Below are positions 10,301 through 23,100 of a DNA stretch of 64,000 bases, piece by piece. A program made the position numbers and the translations under genes. The stretch's first letter is position 1. Every line of letters starts with the position of its first letter. The notes under the pieces were generated by a model. It was not told where the DNA came from, searched no databases, and saw nothing but the letters and a program-made list of their open reading frames with translations. Origin of the DNA: Mesotaenium endlicherianum. Taxonomy: Eukaryota > Streptophyta > Zygnematophyceae > Zygnematales > Mesotaeniaceae. The DNA lies in assembly GCA_009602735.1 (NCBI GenBank), contig WELA01006130.1, positions 479,714-543,713 of the forward strand, in the 5' to 3' direction.

Positions 10301-11892
10301 GTGGATATCGCGTCTCCGCTCTCCATGTGGTATGTCGCGTTTATTACAAAGGGAGAATGTATTTGGGAAGGATTTCTTCAGAAAGGGGGATTTTTAAAAA
10401 TGGTCGAGAACATTAGTAGAGGTTTGGGGGGAGGGCACGGGGGGGGGTGGGATACTATAGAGCTCTGCCATCGTTTCACCCTCTTTTTGTCACTTTCAAT
10501 GATCGGATTGTGCATATGGCCGAGAAGCGGCCATGGCGAGGCGAAGGCTCGCTCCACATGACCACCAAGAAGTAAGTCGTAGGAGGGGGCGCTCTCTTAC
10601 GCATTGTAATTTACGGAGGGAGTGCCAAGTGGGCGTGGGAGGGGGCGGGTCTACGCCGTGAGGGATATGGCCATTGTTGTCATAGTTGCCCTAAGAGAGT
10701 TATGGCTCAAAGGTGGTTGAGAGAGGGAGCAGTTTGGTTCGCGTCGCTATTTGTTTTGCAACGCAGGAACGTCGATTTGAAAGAGTTAAGTAGTGAGCCT
10801 TTGCAAAAGTGGAATAAGATTTCTAGTGTAGGGAGTATGCTTTAGTGGCCGTTAGTTTGCCACAAGCACAGACCAAGCCTTCAGAGGATAAGTGAAATGC
10901 CTCTTGTATACAAAGAAACAGTAAATATTGCGGGACAACGAAAGATGAGTGGAAAGAGTCAGCATTTAAGTGCAAGCTCTAGGACAATTGTGAGAATGAA
11001 TGCATACTGGGTCCATTTATGAGCAAGTGGCCACAAGTTCATGCATGTAAGAGCTTCACTAAAACTTAAATTTACGCAAGGTTAATTGCAGCCCCTTTTC
11101 TCTTGCGGCATTGTTGAAGCTCAAATTGCATGTCAGGTGCTTCATCGCCCAAGAAGGCCTCAACAAAGTGTTACCTTTGAACTCCAATTGGGCTGCGTAG
11201 GAAGGAAAATCCTCTGTCTCAACCTCGCATATATCAAAATTGCAAGAATATGAACACTGTTAGTGGTGAAGAGCGTAGCCTAGTGTACATGCGATGAGCT
11301 CCCAACAACCCAAAAATGTTGCTTGTTTAGTGACAATGTTCTTCTTCAAGTCCACTGTGTCAGAAGGGCAAGTATACACAGCTTTAACTAGCTAAAAATA
11401 GGCGCTAGTCAAATCCACAAAGTAATCCATGCAACAATGGGGAGGAATTGAGGTGAAGGAAATTCTAACGCTCTATGACGGCCGATCCTTTTAGGCGTTG
11501 TCTCATTGAAGGAGGAGACCCTCTCGCGCCTTGCTAAGGCCCCAACCTTCTCTAGCCTATTGTATTGCACAACAATAAAGTCATTCCTGCCTGCTCCATA
11601 AGACCTAAGGCTACAATACCTTGGGGAATCGTAGTCTAAGGCAAAGGTCGACAAATGTCTCCCACGAAGTCACTATTACCAAGGTATTCAAATGTGTGTT
11701 ACATCGAAAGCGCAGGCGAGCGTGAAGGTGACCATCGCAGAAACAATGTGAGAACGTATATGAGATATGAACTCTTTATTCAATTGTGTGTGTGCTACAT
11801 TGGAGAGGGCACTGATGAAATTCCACACTCACACCTTATTTAGTGCATGCATGGTGCAATACTTAAATACATGATTTTAGGTTTGAATCCTA
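7396..11892. other. Long AT-rich region without a supportable gene
   Basis: Only short frames are present on both strands, most of them without ATG starts, and none shows a family motif I know. A G-rich patch at about 10,424-10,450 (ggtttggggggagggcac followed by a run of nine G) could form a G-quadruplex. The rest looks like decayed intergenic or transposon sequence. Confidence 0.4.
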
Positions 11893-12303
11893 TCAAAGAT
11901 TGTGGTAGTTGCTGGTGTTTACCGATACGATGACCATCAAGTATGCAATAGCATCATGTCCCCTGTTCATATTAATGTTGCTTATGCTCCAGCTTTGAAG
12001 ATGGCACCTTGATTTTGTACTTTTAATAAACTTGAATAGTAACGCGCTGGCAATCATATCATTCACATAGTACTCATTTAGGAACTTCATTGCAAGCAAC
12101 ATTTTGTATCTACACCTCAAATGTTGTCCAACATGAAGGTGCATGCCAATATTCCCATAAGGTTGAGGAACACCAACAAATGAAAGAGGCATCTTGAATG
12201 AAATGTTTGGGCCACTTGGCTGCTTTAGGTGTTTGGGAACAATCTTCCCAACTGTACATGAGCTGGTTGTCACCTCTCGTGTAACCTGTTTAATTACCTC
12301 CAT
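11893..12303 (-). CDS. Hypothetical 136-residue ORF
   Basis: An ATG-started frame lies 151 bp downstream of the BIG stop codon on the same strand. It is AT-rich in codon use, unlike the GC-rich BIG exons next to it. The middle is Phe/Leu/Met-rich (MLLAMKFLNEYYVNDMIASA). No domain is recognised and no upstream splice site was needed. It could be an exon of a transposon gene or chance. Confidence 0.25.
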   Translation of the reverse strand: MEVIKQVTREVTTSSCTVGKIVPKHLKQPSGPNISFKMPLSFVGVPQPYGNIGMHLHVGQHLRCRYKMLLAMKFLNEYYVNDMIASALLFKFIKSTKSRCHLQSWSISNINMNRGHDAIAYLMVIVSVNTSNYHNL

Positions 12304-12454
12304 ACCTTACTTGTCAGATAAGCAACTACCAACTAGTTTGATTTCAAACAATAGCACATGCGAAGCTGCTTGAAAACCAAATCACAATGCAAAAACTAAC
12401 CGAAGCTACTCATATTTCGCTTATGCTACAAACTCGCAGTGACTGTATTGGATC

Positions 12455-15400
12455 TCATGTGCCGAGTATGCACTCCAATACGTAATCCTCGGAAGACAAT
12501 CTTCCACCCCCAAGAACGTCCTCTAATAAACCAGCAACGTCGAACGCTTCCTGGAAAGTGTGAGCATCCTGCATCTCTGCCAACCAACTTAGCAAGTCCC
12601 TTGCCAAGTGGCGGAGAATGTTGGTATCATCCAGCCTTGTCTGCATGCCTTGCATCCACAGAGGGCTGCTCTCCCCCTTGCTGTCGCTGTGTGGGGGGGC
12701 TCCGGGGTTGTCGGAGTCATGCAAGCCAGAAGGAGAAGTTGCTCTATTACGCTGTTGACCTCTGGATGGAAGGCCCCTCTTGAAGCAAGTCTGCAGTTGC
12801 TCTATGAGACCCACAAAGATGAGCATGGGCTTGTATGCAGCAGTGCTAAGCAAGCCACTGCTCGCCGTGCGACTCTGAGGACCACCTCTAGCCTTGTTGT
12901 CTTGCTTCCTCTGGCTCATGGAGGTGGCGTTCTCAACCAGTGGCTCATCGTCACCTCCAAGGGACACTGGAGCGCGCGGCAAGGAGGCTCCAGCCAGGCC
13001 GGGCAACAGTGCTCCTCCGCCAGGCGCTTTCTGCGTCAAGCAATTGTGTGCATGTGCTACAGCGCGGCGCAGAAACGTGGGACGGTGTTGCTGCCAATCT
13101 TCGTACGAGTGCAGGAGAAGAGAGAGCATAAGCATCATATGGATGCTATTGTGAGGAGGAGGAGGAGGTCCAGAGGAGGAGGAGGAGGAGACAAAGGAGG
13201 CCAGAGCGTGGCTGTAGGCACGGCGCTGCACGGGGCCTGCCTGCGCCATCAGGTACGCCGCCATCTGCAGCTCGTACGGCAGCAGCTGCACGTTGCTCTC
13301 TTTCCCACCCCCCTTGCTGTCTGCGCTGAAAGACACTCCTGCCGCAAAGCGGCCAATCATCTGCATCGTCCCAGAACCAGAACCCGCATTCAGGCATGGC
13401 ATTTACACCAGTGAGATATCCACTTTGCTTTGCAGCGTGCGAAAGGTAGGAGGTGGAGGAGCAGCGCACCGACGCAGTGTCGAGGAGGAGCAGGTGCAAT
13501 CGGCTGCCATCTGCACGGCCGACAGCCGCTAGGTGATCCCACCACAGGTCAACACAGCGAGCGTAGTGGGCAGCGGGAAGGTCCGGGCCGCGCAAGGGAA
13601 ACAGGCCATTGCACAGAGTGGCGCTGTTCCGCAGCGCTGCCCCCTCCCACTCCTTCTTTGCCACCTGCACGCAGCCGCAGCGAGCATTTCAATCATGGGA
13701 ACAGCCGCAGCGGGCACACTTAATCAAAGCACCAACAACAGCAGCAGCACGAGCACACGTTGGGGTGCTTTGCAAGGAGGGCTGCTTCGGAGCGCCACGC
13801 TCACCTTGAGAGCAGCATCGGCGCGCTTTGCCTCCAGGTGACACTGGAAGTGGATGATGTTGAAGTGGGTGACGGTGGAGTAAGCGCAGGAGGGAGAGGC
13901 GGTGGCGGAGGCGGAGGAGGCACACGAGAAGCGCTTGGAGAAGGTGTACACGGCCAGCGCTTGGTGCGGCCGCAGCCGGTAGCCCTCGCGGCACACCATG
14001 CACGCCAGCGCATCCGCCTCCTCCTCCTCCAGGCTGTCCAGCTCATCCATGCCGGCTGGAGGCGCCTCAACCACTATGTGCTCGTTCCCGCTAGATCCCA
14101 CCTGTGTGCGCATGCCCATGCCCTGCTCTCCCGCCCGCTTCCCTTGCCACGATGAGAAACGTGGCGAACAGGCAGCAGGAGCAAGCAGGCTGGCAGGCAA
14201 GGCCAACCTGCAAATCAGACAAGGAGGGCGTGGTATCGACGGGGAAGGAGGCACCCACCCGCAGAAGTGCCTCCCGGCTTTCCAGGGCACGGGCCCGCAT
14301 AGCCTCCCGCGTGGCGCCCCTCAGGCGTGCCACCTCGTCCCGCAGCAGCCGGCCCTCTGCAAGAACATCCAGCAGCCTCTCTGCGCGCGACCCAATGTGG
14401 GACTCGCCAGCCACACTCTCCAGGGCATGCAGCAGGGGCAGGAGGCCATGCTCGCGAATGACGCCGTGGGAGGCCGCCTCCTCCTGCTCCTCGTGGCCGC
14501 GGCAGAGGCCGTGCAGCAGCGCCAGCACCGGCGGCACTGAGGGCAGCAGCAGCGCCGCCTGCCATTCCTGTGATGCCTTGTTGTACGGCGGCGATTCCTC
14601 CCGCCGTGCGGCCGCAAACACTTCCCTCAGATGCCGGGCAGCAGCTGCGACACAGACACAAGGGGCACAAAGAGCCCCAGATCCCACGGCCACCCCTCCA
14701 GGTGAGTACACTCTCTCGCTGGACTTGACAGAATCTAGACATCTGGACACGTGTGTGCGTTGATGCAGATGTAAACCCACACCTGAGGGGAGGGAGCGCT
14801 GCATGGCCAAGGAGCGCAGGAGGAGGCCAGTGGCGTCGCCCTTGGCGGCCACGGCGTCGCACATGCTCACAAACGCTGCCACCGCTGCTGCCTGCTCCGC
14901 CACGCCCCCCACGCCCCCCACGCCCTGCATTACCCACTACCATGTCCTCCATCAGGCTCATTAGCAGATGTGCGCTTGACACGCTGGCAGGGTCACTCTC
15001 CAATGAGCATGCAGGCTAGGTCTCGAGATCATAAACTTTCCAAACAAAGACATTGACTAAGCAAATAATGACATTGGTCTTGGCGTACTATATTTATCCA
15101 TGTGCTGTGCTGAGGAAAGCAGCAGGCGGGTGGGACTGACGGTCCGCGGAACACACCGCAACTACTGCATGCGAGGAGTCCCTGCCAGGTGGCTGCTGCT
15201 GGAGGGTGTCATAGAGGCGCCAGTTGGTGATGTAAGGCGAGAAGTGGTCGAGCAGCAGCTGCAGCGCAGCCGGGTCGCCACAGGTGAGGCACGGCAAGAT
15301 GCGCGCCACCGTGGCTGCCCTGCCGCTGCTGCTGCCGCCCCCCCCTCGTTGTCTGCGAGCCCCCCCTGCAGGAGAGCTGCCACTAGTGGCAGCCACCACA

Positions 15401-17057
15401 TCCTTCATCATCTTGGGGCTGAAGAGCTTGTCCAGAAAGAGCTTGACGGCCTCCACTCCCAATCCTGGAGCCACGAGAGCGCTGCTGCTGCTGCTGCTGC
15501 CGCCGCCCCTGCCCCCTTCCGTGGCCTCGCTTGCAAGGGCCTCCACCAGATGCAGCAGCAATGCGCCTGAGGGGCTCTGCAGCGCATCATCCGCAGATGG
15601 CGGCGAGGAGGAGGAGGAGGAGGAGGAGGAGGAGGAGGAGCACATGCGCACGGCGCGCTGCAGCACCAGCGGCAGCGCCCCCATGTGCAGCAGCGCCACC
15701 CTGTTGGCCTGCAGCTTGCAGCAGTGCAGGAGCAGCTTCAGCAGCAGCCGTACCTCCTCCCGATGGTCGTCCTCCTCCATCCCCTGCATTAAGCTCCGGT
15801 GCCCCAACACAAACAGCGGGGCAACAAGCAGCAGCAGCTGTGAGCACGGCACCCACATCCAGCCAGTGAGGAGGAGCATCGAGAACAGCTCGCTTGCACG
15901 CATGCACGCACGCACCCACCTTGAGCATGTCGAGCAGAATCTGCAGGCCTCCGGTATGAGAGAGGGCGGCGGCGATGGCGCGGTCGAACGCGGGGTCCGA
16001 GGCGGGCTCCGGCTCGTCGTCCTCCACGAGCTCGCTGATCATGGGCTCTGTTGCTTCCCCGTCCAACCCCTGCCCTCGGAACCCCATCCCCATCCCAATC
16101 CCCATTCCCATAGCCGCAGACAGACGGTGACAAAGGCAGTGAGTGAGTACCCCTTATGAAGGGCGCCATCTGGTGGCACCTCCTCCTTGTGCTGCTGCCG
16201 CCCCAGCCAGGAGTGGGGTGGCTACCTGCAAGCGGTAGACAACGGTCATGGCGGGCGTGCTGGGATGGGTGCGCTTCCACACGTGCTGGTACACCAGGCT
16301 GACGCTGAGGTCCAGCGCCACGATGCTGCCGCCCACCAGCAGCTCCATGCCAAAGTCGTCTTCCAGCAGGCCCAGCAGCTCCAGCTGCTGGCATATTCTG
16401 TTCTTCACATCGCGCATCAGAGGCCCCACCTGCCACCACCACCCACCCACCCACCCACCCACCCACATACACACACACACACACTCTTTCTCTTTCTCTT
16501 TAACATTTNAAGAGAGGGAGGAGGTGCAGCACCTGGGCCGAGGAGTAGGGGTTGCTGGTCATGGAGCCGCGAATGAACTCCTCCTGCGTGCTGGCCTTGC
16601 TCAGCACCAGCTGGTGCACCGGCTCCTCCTTGCTGGGGCACATTATCTGGCACAGCTGCTCCAGCAGGTACTGCTCCCCCACCCCACATGGCAGCACTCG
16701 TCTCTCTCTCTGTCAGGTACCTCTGGACCTCCTCCTCCTCCTCCTCCTCATACAGCAGGATGCTTGTGAGCAGGCAGGCTAGCGGGGCGGGAGGCGTACG
16801 AGGGGAGTAGCGGAGGAGGCGTGGGCTTGGAGGCCCGTGAAGCAGGCGGCGAGGAAGCGGCGCTTGTTGTCCACGCTGTCCGCCAGCAGCGTGCTGAGCA
16901 GGCCCGTGAGCTCGCGGATGGCGTCGCCCGCCAGCTTGCTCTTGTGCACCACCAGGCCCCTCAGGCCCAGCAGCGCCTCCAGGACCCCCCCCAGTCTGTC
17001 CTCGCTCACAAACCTGCCGCCTCACACCCCCACCCACACGCGCAGAGAGCATTAAAG

Positions 17058-17136
<79 letters not shown>

Positions 17137-20100
17137 GGCAAGGACAAGGAGACAAGAAGAAGCACACCACCCGCTTTTCGTGGAAAACTTGTTTGCACTC
17201 CCCCTCTCACCTGCGACGGATGGTGGACAGTTGCATGAAATGGCAGAGGAGGGCGGCCAGCCTGGAGACGGCAAAGCCCTGCCCCGCATGCGTGAGGCTC
17301 AGCTCCTGCGCTGCCATGTGCGCCACCTGGCGGTGCAGAAGGCTGCAGGCCATGGGGAGGAAGCCGCGCAGCACGAGGTATGCGCGCGCCTCCGGGGGCT
17401 CTGCCAGCGCCCCCAGCAGCTCGAAGTATTCCGCTGCATTCTCGTCTGCGCCACTCCACCACCACCACCACCAACGGCACCATCCCTGGTCATCACCACC
17501 ACCACCTTACCAGGACAGCAGCAGCACTGCAGACGGCGGGATGGTCATGGGCAGCCCGAAGAGTTATCAGGAAGGAGAGAGCTGACCTGCGCCACAGGCT
17601 GCGGGCAGAAGGGATAGCAGGAAGGCGAGCACGTGCATGCGGTGGGGCGCGCTGGTGGTGGCCAGCACGGTGAGGAGCGCGCACACCTCCGCGCGCACGG
17701 CGGGCGAGCACGCGCTTAGCATCAGCTCCTGCACCCAGCTGTCACCTTCACCACCTCCTCCTCCTCCTGCTACTCCACATTTGCTCAGCCACCTGCGCGC
17801 GTACTTCTGAGCTGCAGGTGAAGGAGGAGGAGGAGGAGGAGCCACAAGGGGGTCCGTCCCACGTGCCCCTCCACTGCGCTGCCAGGAGGCATAACTGGGA
17901 ATCCCGTGCACATCCCAACGGAGCGGGTGCGGCAAGGGCAAGGTCGGCGTCCCGTGCCCCAAGTCCATGGACTCCAGGACGGCATCCTTTATGGCCTCCA
18001 GGGAGGGACGTCCCTTGCTGGAGGAGGCGGCACAGGCGTTGCTGATGATGTGCACGCATGGGAGGACGACGTGCTCCACTACCTGCGGGTGCCGTGGCCC
18101 CCCCCGGGCATGCAGCGCCCCGTAGAGCAGCTGGAACACGCACTGCAGCCGCAGCTGCCAGCACGCGTGGCTGCCATTGTCACCACCATCATCGAACTCA
18201 CACGCATCTCCCAGCAGTAGCAGCTCGTTGCGCACGCCTGCCGCCACATCCACGGCCCTCTGGTTCTCTATGCAGTACCCCACCTGCAGCATCACCACCA
18301 CCCCACAGCGACGATGGAGTTTATCCACCACAACCAATCCAAGTGGAAGAGGAGCAGCAGCAGCAGCAGACTGAAGCTGCAAGGGGGGTTGGCGAGAGAC
18401 ATGCCTTGCGCTGGATGAGCGAGAGCAGCTGGGCCGTGGCAGCGGCGTCCCCGCGTGTGAGGGAGCACACCAAACGGCGGGCGTCCAGGCGGGCGGAGCG
18501 GGGCCCCTGGTGCAGGTTGCTTTCCACCAGGTGGCGCACAGCGCCGCCCTCCACCAGGCGCTTGCGGAAGCCCGCATCGCCCACCATCGCCTGCCCCCAC
18601 CCCACAATGACCGAGCCACAGCTTCAGACACTCGCCCTTGCCCTCGGAGGCCCCACTGGCAGGGAAGGGCAGGTCCAGGAAGGAGATACCTGCAGCCACT
18701 GGAGGACGAAGGACACAAAGGCCGTGGCACAGCCAAAGCAGCGTGTGGGCGGTCTCCGCTGAGCTGCTACGGAGGCGGGGGCGGGGAAAAGGACGCGGGC
18801 GCTCCCCTTATGGTGTGCGACCAGCAGGGCCTTGCGCAGCGCCAGCAGCGTCTGCACGGACCGGCTCACCAACTCGAACGCGCTCTTGCACTTCTCCGCG
18901 TACAGTACGGCCAGCACAGCCACCCTGCGGTTGACCCTCAAGGTGGAGGAGGCGGGCAGTGCCGCGAGCACTTGTGGCAGGGCATCTGGAGCGCGCGCGC
19001 CTGCACCCGCATTGCTGCTGCTGCTGCTGCTGGTGGACGATGCAGCCAGCGCGTCCACGTCGCTACTCTCCCCGACGCTGGAGACAAGCTTCAGGAGGGG
19101 CTTCCGGAAGGCTTGCAGCTGCTGCTGGCGGCGATGGGCGCTCTCCGTCTCCACCTCCATGGCTGCCAGGGTGCGGCGCATGTCCTCGGGGGAGTGGAGG
19201 GCGTCCACAGCAAAGCTGGGCTTGGCCACGAAGGAGAAGTCAAAGCGGCCGTACTTGGAGTAGCCGCACTCGATGCACAGCAGCGCGTCCAGCTTCTCGT
19301 AGTTGATGTTGCGGCACTGGCGGCACTGGTACGCGTTCTCGCGGCAGTTGGGGCAGATGCCGTGCTTGTCCGTCACGTAGCGCGAGCATCGCGGGCACTG
19401 CAGTGCCTCCACGGCCGACGCCTGCAGGTTCTCGTAGAAGGAGGCAAACTCGATCATGAAGTTGCAGGCGGTGATGGGGATGGCAAAGTCCACGCGCAGC
19501 TCCGTCTGGTTCAGCTCCAGGTGGCAGCTGCGCGCCTTCTTCCACGCACTCCACTCGTTCTTCAGCTCGCTCAGGTCGCCCACCGCGCGGTTGTTGTAGT
19601 ACAGGTTCACCGACTTCACCAGCCGCGAGCGCCGCCCGTCCTGCAGGCTCATGCTCACGCTCTGCACCAACTCGTCCTCCCATTGTCAGTCGATAACTTA
19701 CTTGAGAAAAGAAGCACAAGTATTAGGAGTAGAAGTAGAGGTAGACCAGCACCGGCAGCGGCAGAGCGGCGCGGACCAACCTGGATGGAGTGGCTGCCCG
19801 TGCACTTGACGAGGATGCGGCTGTGCGTGAACTTGGTGTCGGCCTTGAGAGCGTCCAGCTTCATGTGCGTGTACGCCACCTCGGGGCAGCTGCACGCCAC
19901 GCACGGCTCGCTCTCCAGATAGTATCCCTCCAGCTCCACCAGGCTGCGCAGCGCGCCATAGATGTGCGAGTTGGGGTGGTTGGCCAGCACATCGTTCTGC
20001 TCCCTCAGAGCAGCCAGCACCAGCTCCAGCGCGCCGCTCGCCACGCTCTGCCGCACCACCCCCCCCGCACCTTCTTCTGTGTCCTCGCCCCCTTCTGCTG

Positions 20101-23100
20101 CTCCTTTGCCGCCAGCCTGGTGGCGCGTGCACTTGGCCAGCAGCCACAGGAGAAACTCGGAAAAGCTGTGCGCATTCTGGCCGTACGAGGCGGCGGAGGG
20201 GATCTGGAGCAAGAGCGCGGACAGGACGTGCTGCTTCACGCGCCTGCTGCCATGCTGCCACGCTCCCTGCATACTCAGCCCAGCCCAGCCGAGCCGCCCC
20301 CCTTCTGCTCCGTTCAGCTTCCTGAAGCTGTAGCATGCATGCATCACACTTACTGCCACCACCTGCTTCTATGCTCTCCCCTCGCTAGTCTAGCAGAGAG
20401 GAAGGCAGGAGCAGAAAGGGGAAGGATGTACCTGCAGAAACAGGCGAGCCTCAGCACGCACGGAGGCAGCATTCCAGCTCAGCAGGAAGGAGTGCGCAAA
20501 CACATCAAGGGTGCTGCTGCTGGCACCTTCGCCAGGCAGCAGCAGGGCCTCCACCTGGGACGCCATGTCCAGCCACCCCCCGTCGCTGTCATTGCCACTC
20601 TTCTTCCTTCTCCTCTTCTTCTCGTCATGCGACGTACTTGGGCGGCTGTTCCTGCGCACCGTGGAGGCTGCCTCGCCCAGCAGCGCATCAAGGTAGCGCA
20701 CTGCAGATGCAGACACCCCCGCCGCCGGCGCAGCAGCTGGCTCTTCGACAGCGTCCTCCTCCTCGCCGCCGCTATCAGTGGTGGCGCCATGAAACACGGC
20801 ACAGCGCAGCAGCTTCAACAGCTGCAGCAGGATCTCCTCTCCCTCTCCCGCATCCGAGATAGCAGCGCGCAGGAGGAAGCTGAGCGTGGACGGGTGGGAG
20901 CAGCAATGCTTCTGCCAGTTGCGCGGCCGCGCCGTTGCCACCTCAGCCACCACGCGCAGGCTCTGCAGCAGCTTCTCTTGGACCTTGTATGCCATGGGGC
21001 TCGCAAAATCGTTGCAGTTGCGCCCTATCTTCTGTATCCGCTGTGGGCCAGCACAGGACAGCACAGCGCAGAAGCAACACGCAGAGCGTCAGTCTCATGC
21101 CCATGCCTCGGCCTACATATGCAAGCAAGCGCATATACGTGCTGGCCGCTGCACGCTGGGGAGAGTGGGGAGGCGGACCTTGAGCTCGGCGCTGAGCTGA
21201 TGGGCGTCTCGCACGCCGTAGTAGTGGGCCTTGCTGCCGCCGCATACGTGCAGCAGCAGGCGGCGCGCGTACTTGCGCACAAATGAGGCGTGGGGATTGC
21301 TCAGGTACGCACAGAGCACCTCCTGCCACCCCTCCAGCCGCTTCGTCCTCTCTGGCGCTACTGCTGCATGGCGGTGGTGGTCGTCCTGGCGGGCGATGCT
21401 GTACGCCAGTCTGAAGCTGGCCTCTGCCAGAAGGCGGTGAAAGTCGGCAAACAGGTTGCCTCGGTTGGCCTTGGTGTAGGTGGCGGAGAAGAAGGGAGCA
21501 AAAGCGGCCGACGTGTACTCCTTGCGCACTGACAGCAGCGCCCCCGTGGGGACGTCCCCTGCAGCAGCAGCAGCTTGCTCCGAGGACCCTCCTCCTCTGC
21601 AAGACGAAGACGAAGAGCCTTCCCCTCCTGCGCGCAAGTGGGGCTCCAGCCGCGTGATGACGTCCAGCACATACGCCATCAACCCCGGCTCTCTCAGGGC
21701 TGCACACGCCTTTCCCAGCAGCTGCTGCCCGTGTGGAGCAGGAGCAGCAGCAGAAGCAACGGGAGGAGGAGGAGGAGGAGGAGGAGGAGGAGGAGGAGGA
21801 GGAGGGTCATCAGCATGATGCCAGTGCCGGAGCAGGAGAGTGAAGAACATGAAGTGCAGCAGTGCCACCTCGCCGGCCGGGCTGCGCGCCGCCACCTGAA
21901 CAGGTGGGCCAACCAGCAGCTCTTCCAGCAGCAGGGGGACCACGCCCTCCAGCGGCAGCAGCCCATCCTCGGCTGGCCCCAGCCTGTACAGGAGCTGCAG
22001 AAGCGGCAGCGCTGTGGCACCCCCCACTTGCCGCGTCCAGCCCCGCATGCCCGCCACCACCTGGCACACCAGCAGCTGCTCCTGCTCCAGCTGATTGGCC
22101 ACAGGAGGAGGGGCAATGTTCTCGTCCTGCGCCTGCTGCTGTTGCTGCTGCTGCTGCTGCATGCTCATATTTTTGGCCAGCTCCAGCATTGTGGCCTCAG
22201 ATATGTCCTCCTCCCCCAGGGGGGGGCTATGAGCATCCGGCCCCACAGCCACAAAGCTGCCGCTGCTCTGTGCAGCTGGATTCGCAGGCTGAGAGTGAGA
22301 GAGAGAGTGGGGCTCGGTAATGGGCAGCATGACCAGGGGATGCTCGCTGCTGTGAAGCAGGGACAGGGACGATAAGTGCGGCAGATGATGCGTCGCGCGC
22401 GAGCAGGTGCGGCATAGGTCGAAGTCGGGGCACACGGTGCAGTGCCAGCGGTGGCCCGTGATGGGGTACAGCGAGCATCCGTCGCAGCGGTAGTGCACGC
22501 TGGACACGGCCGGGTCGTACTCTGCTGGCCCCTGCACTGGCGCTGGCGCTGCTACTGCTGCTGCTGCCGCTACCGCCACCGCTACCGACTCAGCTGATGG
22601 TGCTGCAGATGGCGAGGCGTGAGGGCGTGGGGCTCCTTGCAGCAACCGAGCGGCCAGCGCCATGCTGCACCCACTTCCCCCCCCATCCCAGTCAGCACCC
22701 TCACTTGACAACAGCTGCCATCATGCTGCTGCTGCTAGCCACAGGGTCTCGCATTCCACACCCAGATTTCCTGCCTGTCTGACAACAGGGCAGCCGTTCA
22801 TATGACAAAGAAAGGGGTGCAAGCGTGCGTGCCTGCAGGCGGAGGCAACGTCGGGATTGGATGACAGCAGAAAGCGGCGCAAGTGCTTAGCGGCTGGCTC
22901 CAGAGCAACAGCCCTGCCCTCCATCTCCCTCTCTGGCCTGTCTGCAGCGTTGCAGTTGCGTGACAGCACGTGCAAAGCGTACTCATACAGGAAGTCCACT
23001 GCTGCCGCCACCAGCTTGTGGATGGGCTGCGCGCTGAGGGGCGCGGCATCCAGCAGCAGCCAGAGCACATCCAGCAACCTCACCACAAGCGCATCTCCTG

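Noticed and set aside
11409-11654. 81-codon minus-strand frame
   Set aside because: No ATG at the start, no homology recognised, and it lies in decayed AT-rich sequence.
12608-13414. Long plus-strand frames opposite the BIG exons (for example 268 codons here, 470 at 18510, 498 at 19790)
   Set aside because: They are antisense to exons with clear BIG homology, start mostly at non-ATG codons and show no motif; GC-rich codon use keeps the opposite strand open.
14925-15003. Minus-strand segment reading ESDPASVSSAHLLM as a BIG exon
   Set aside because: Joining it to the next exon would need a 16-bp intron; the phase works better if it is intronic.
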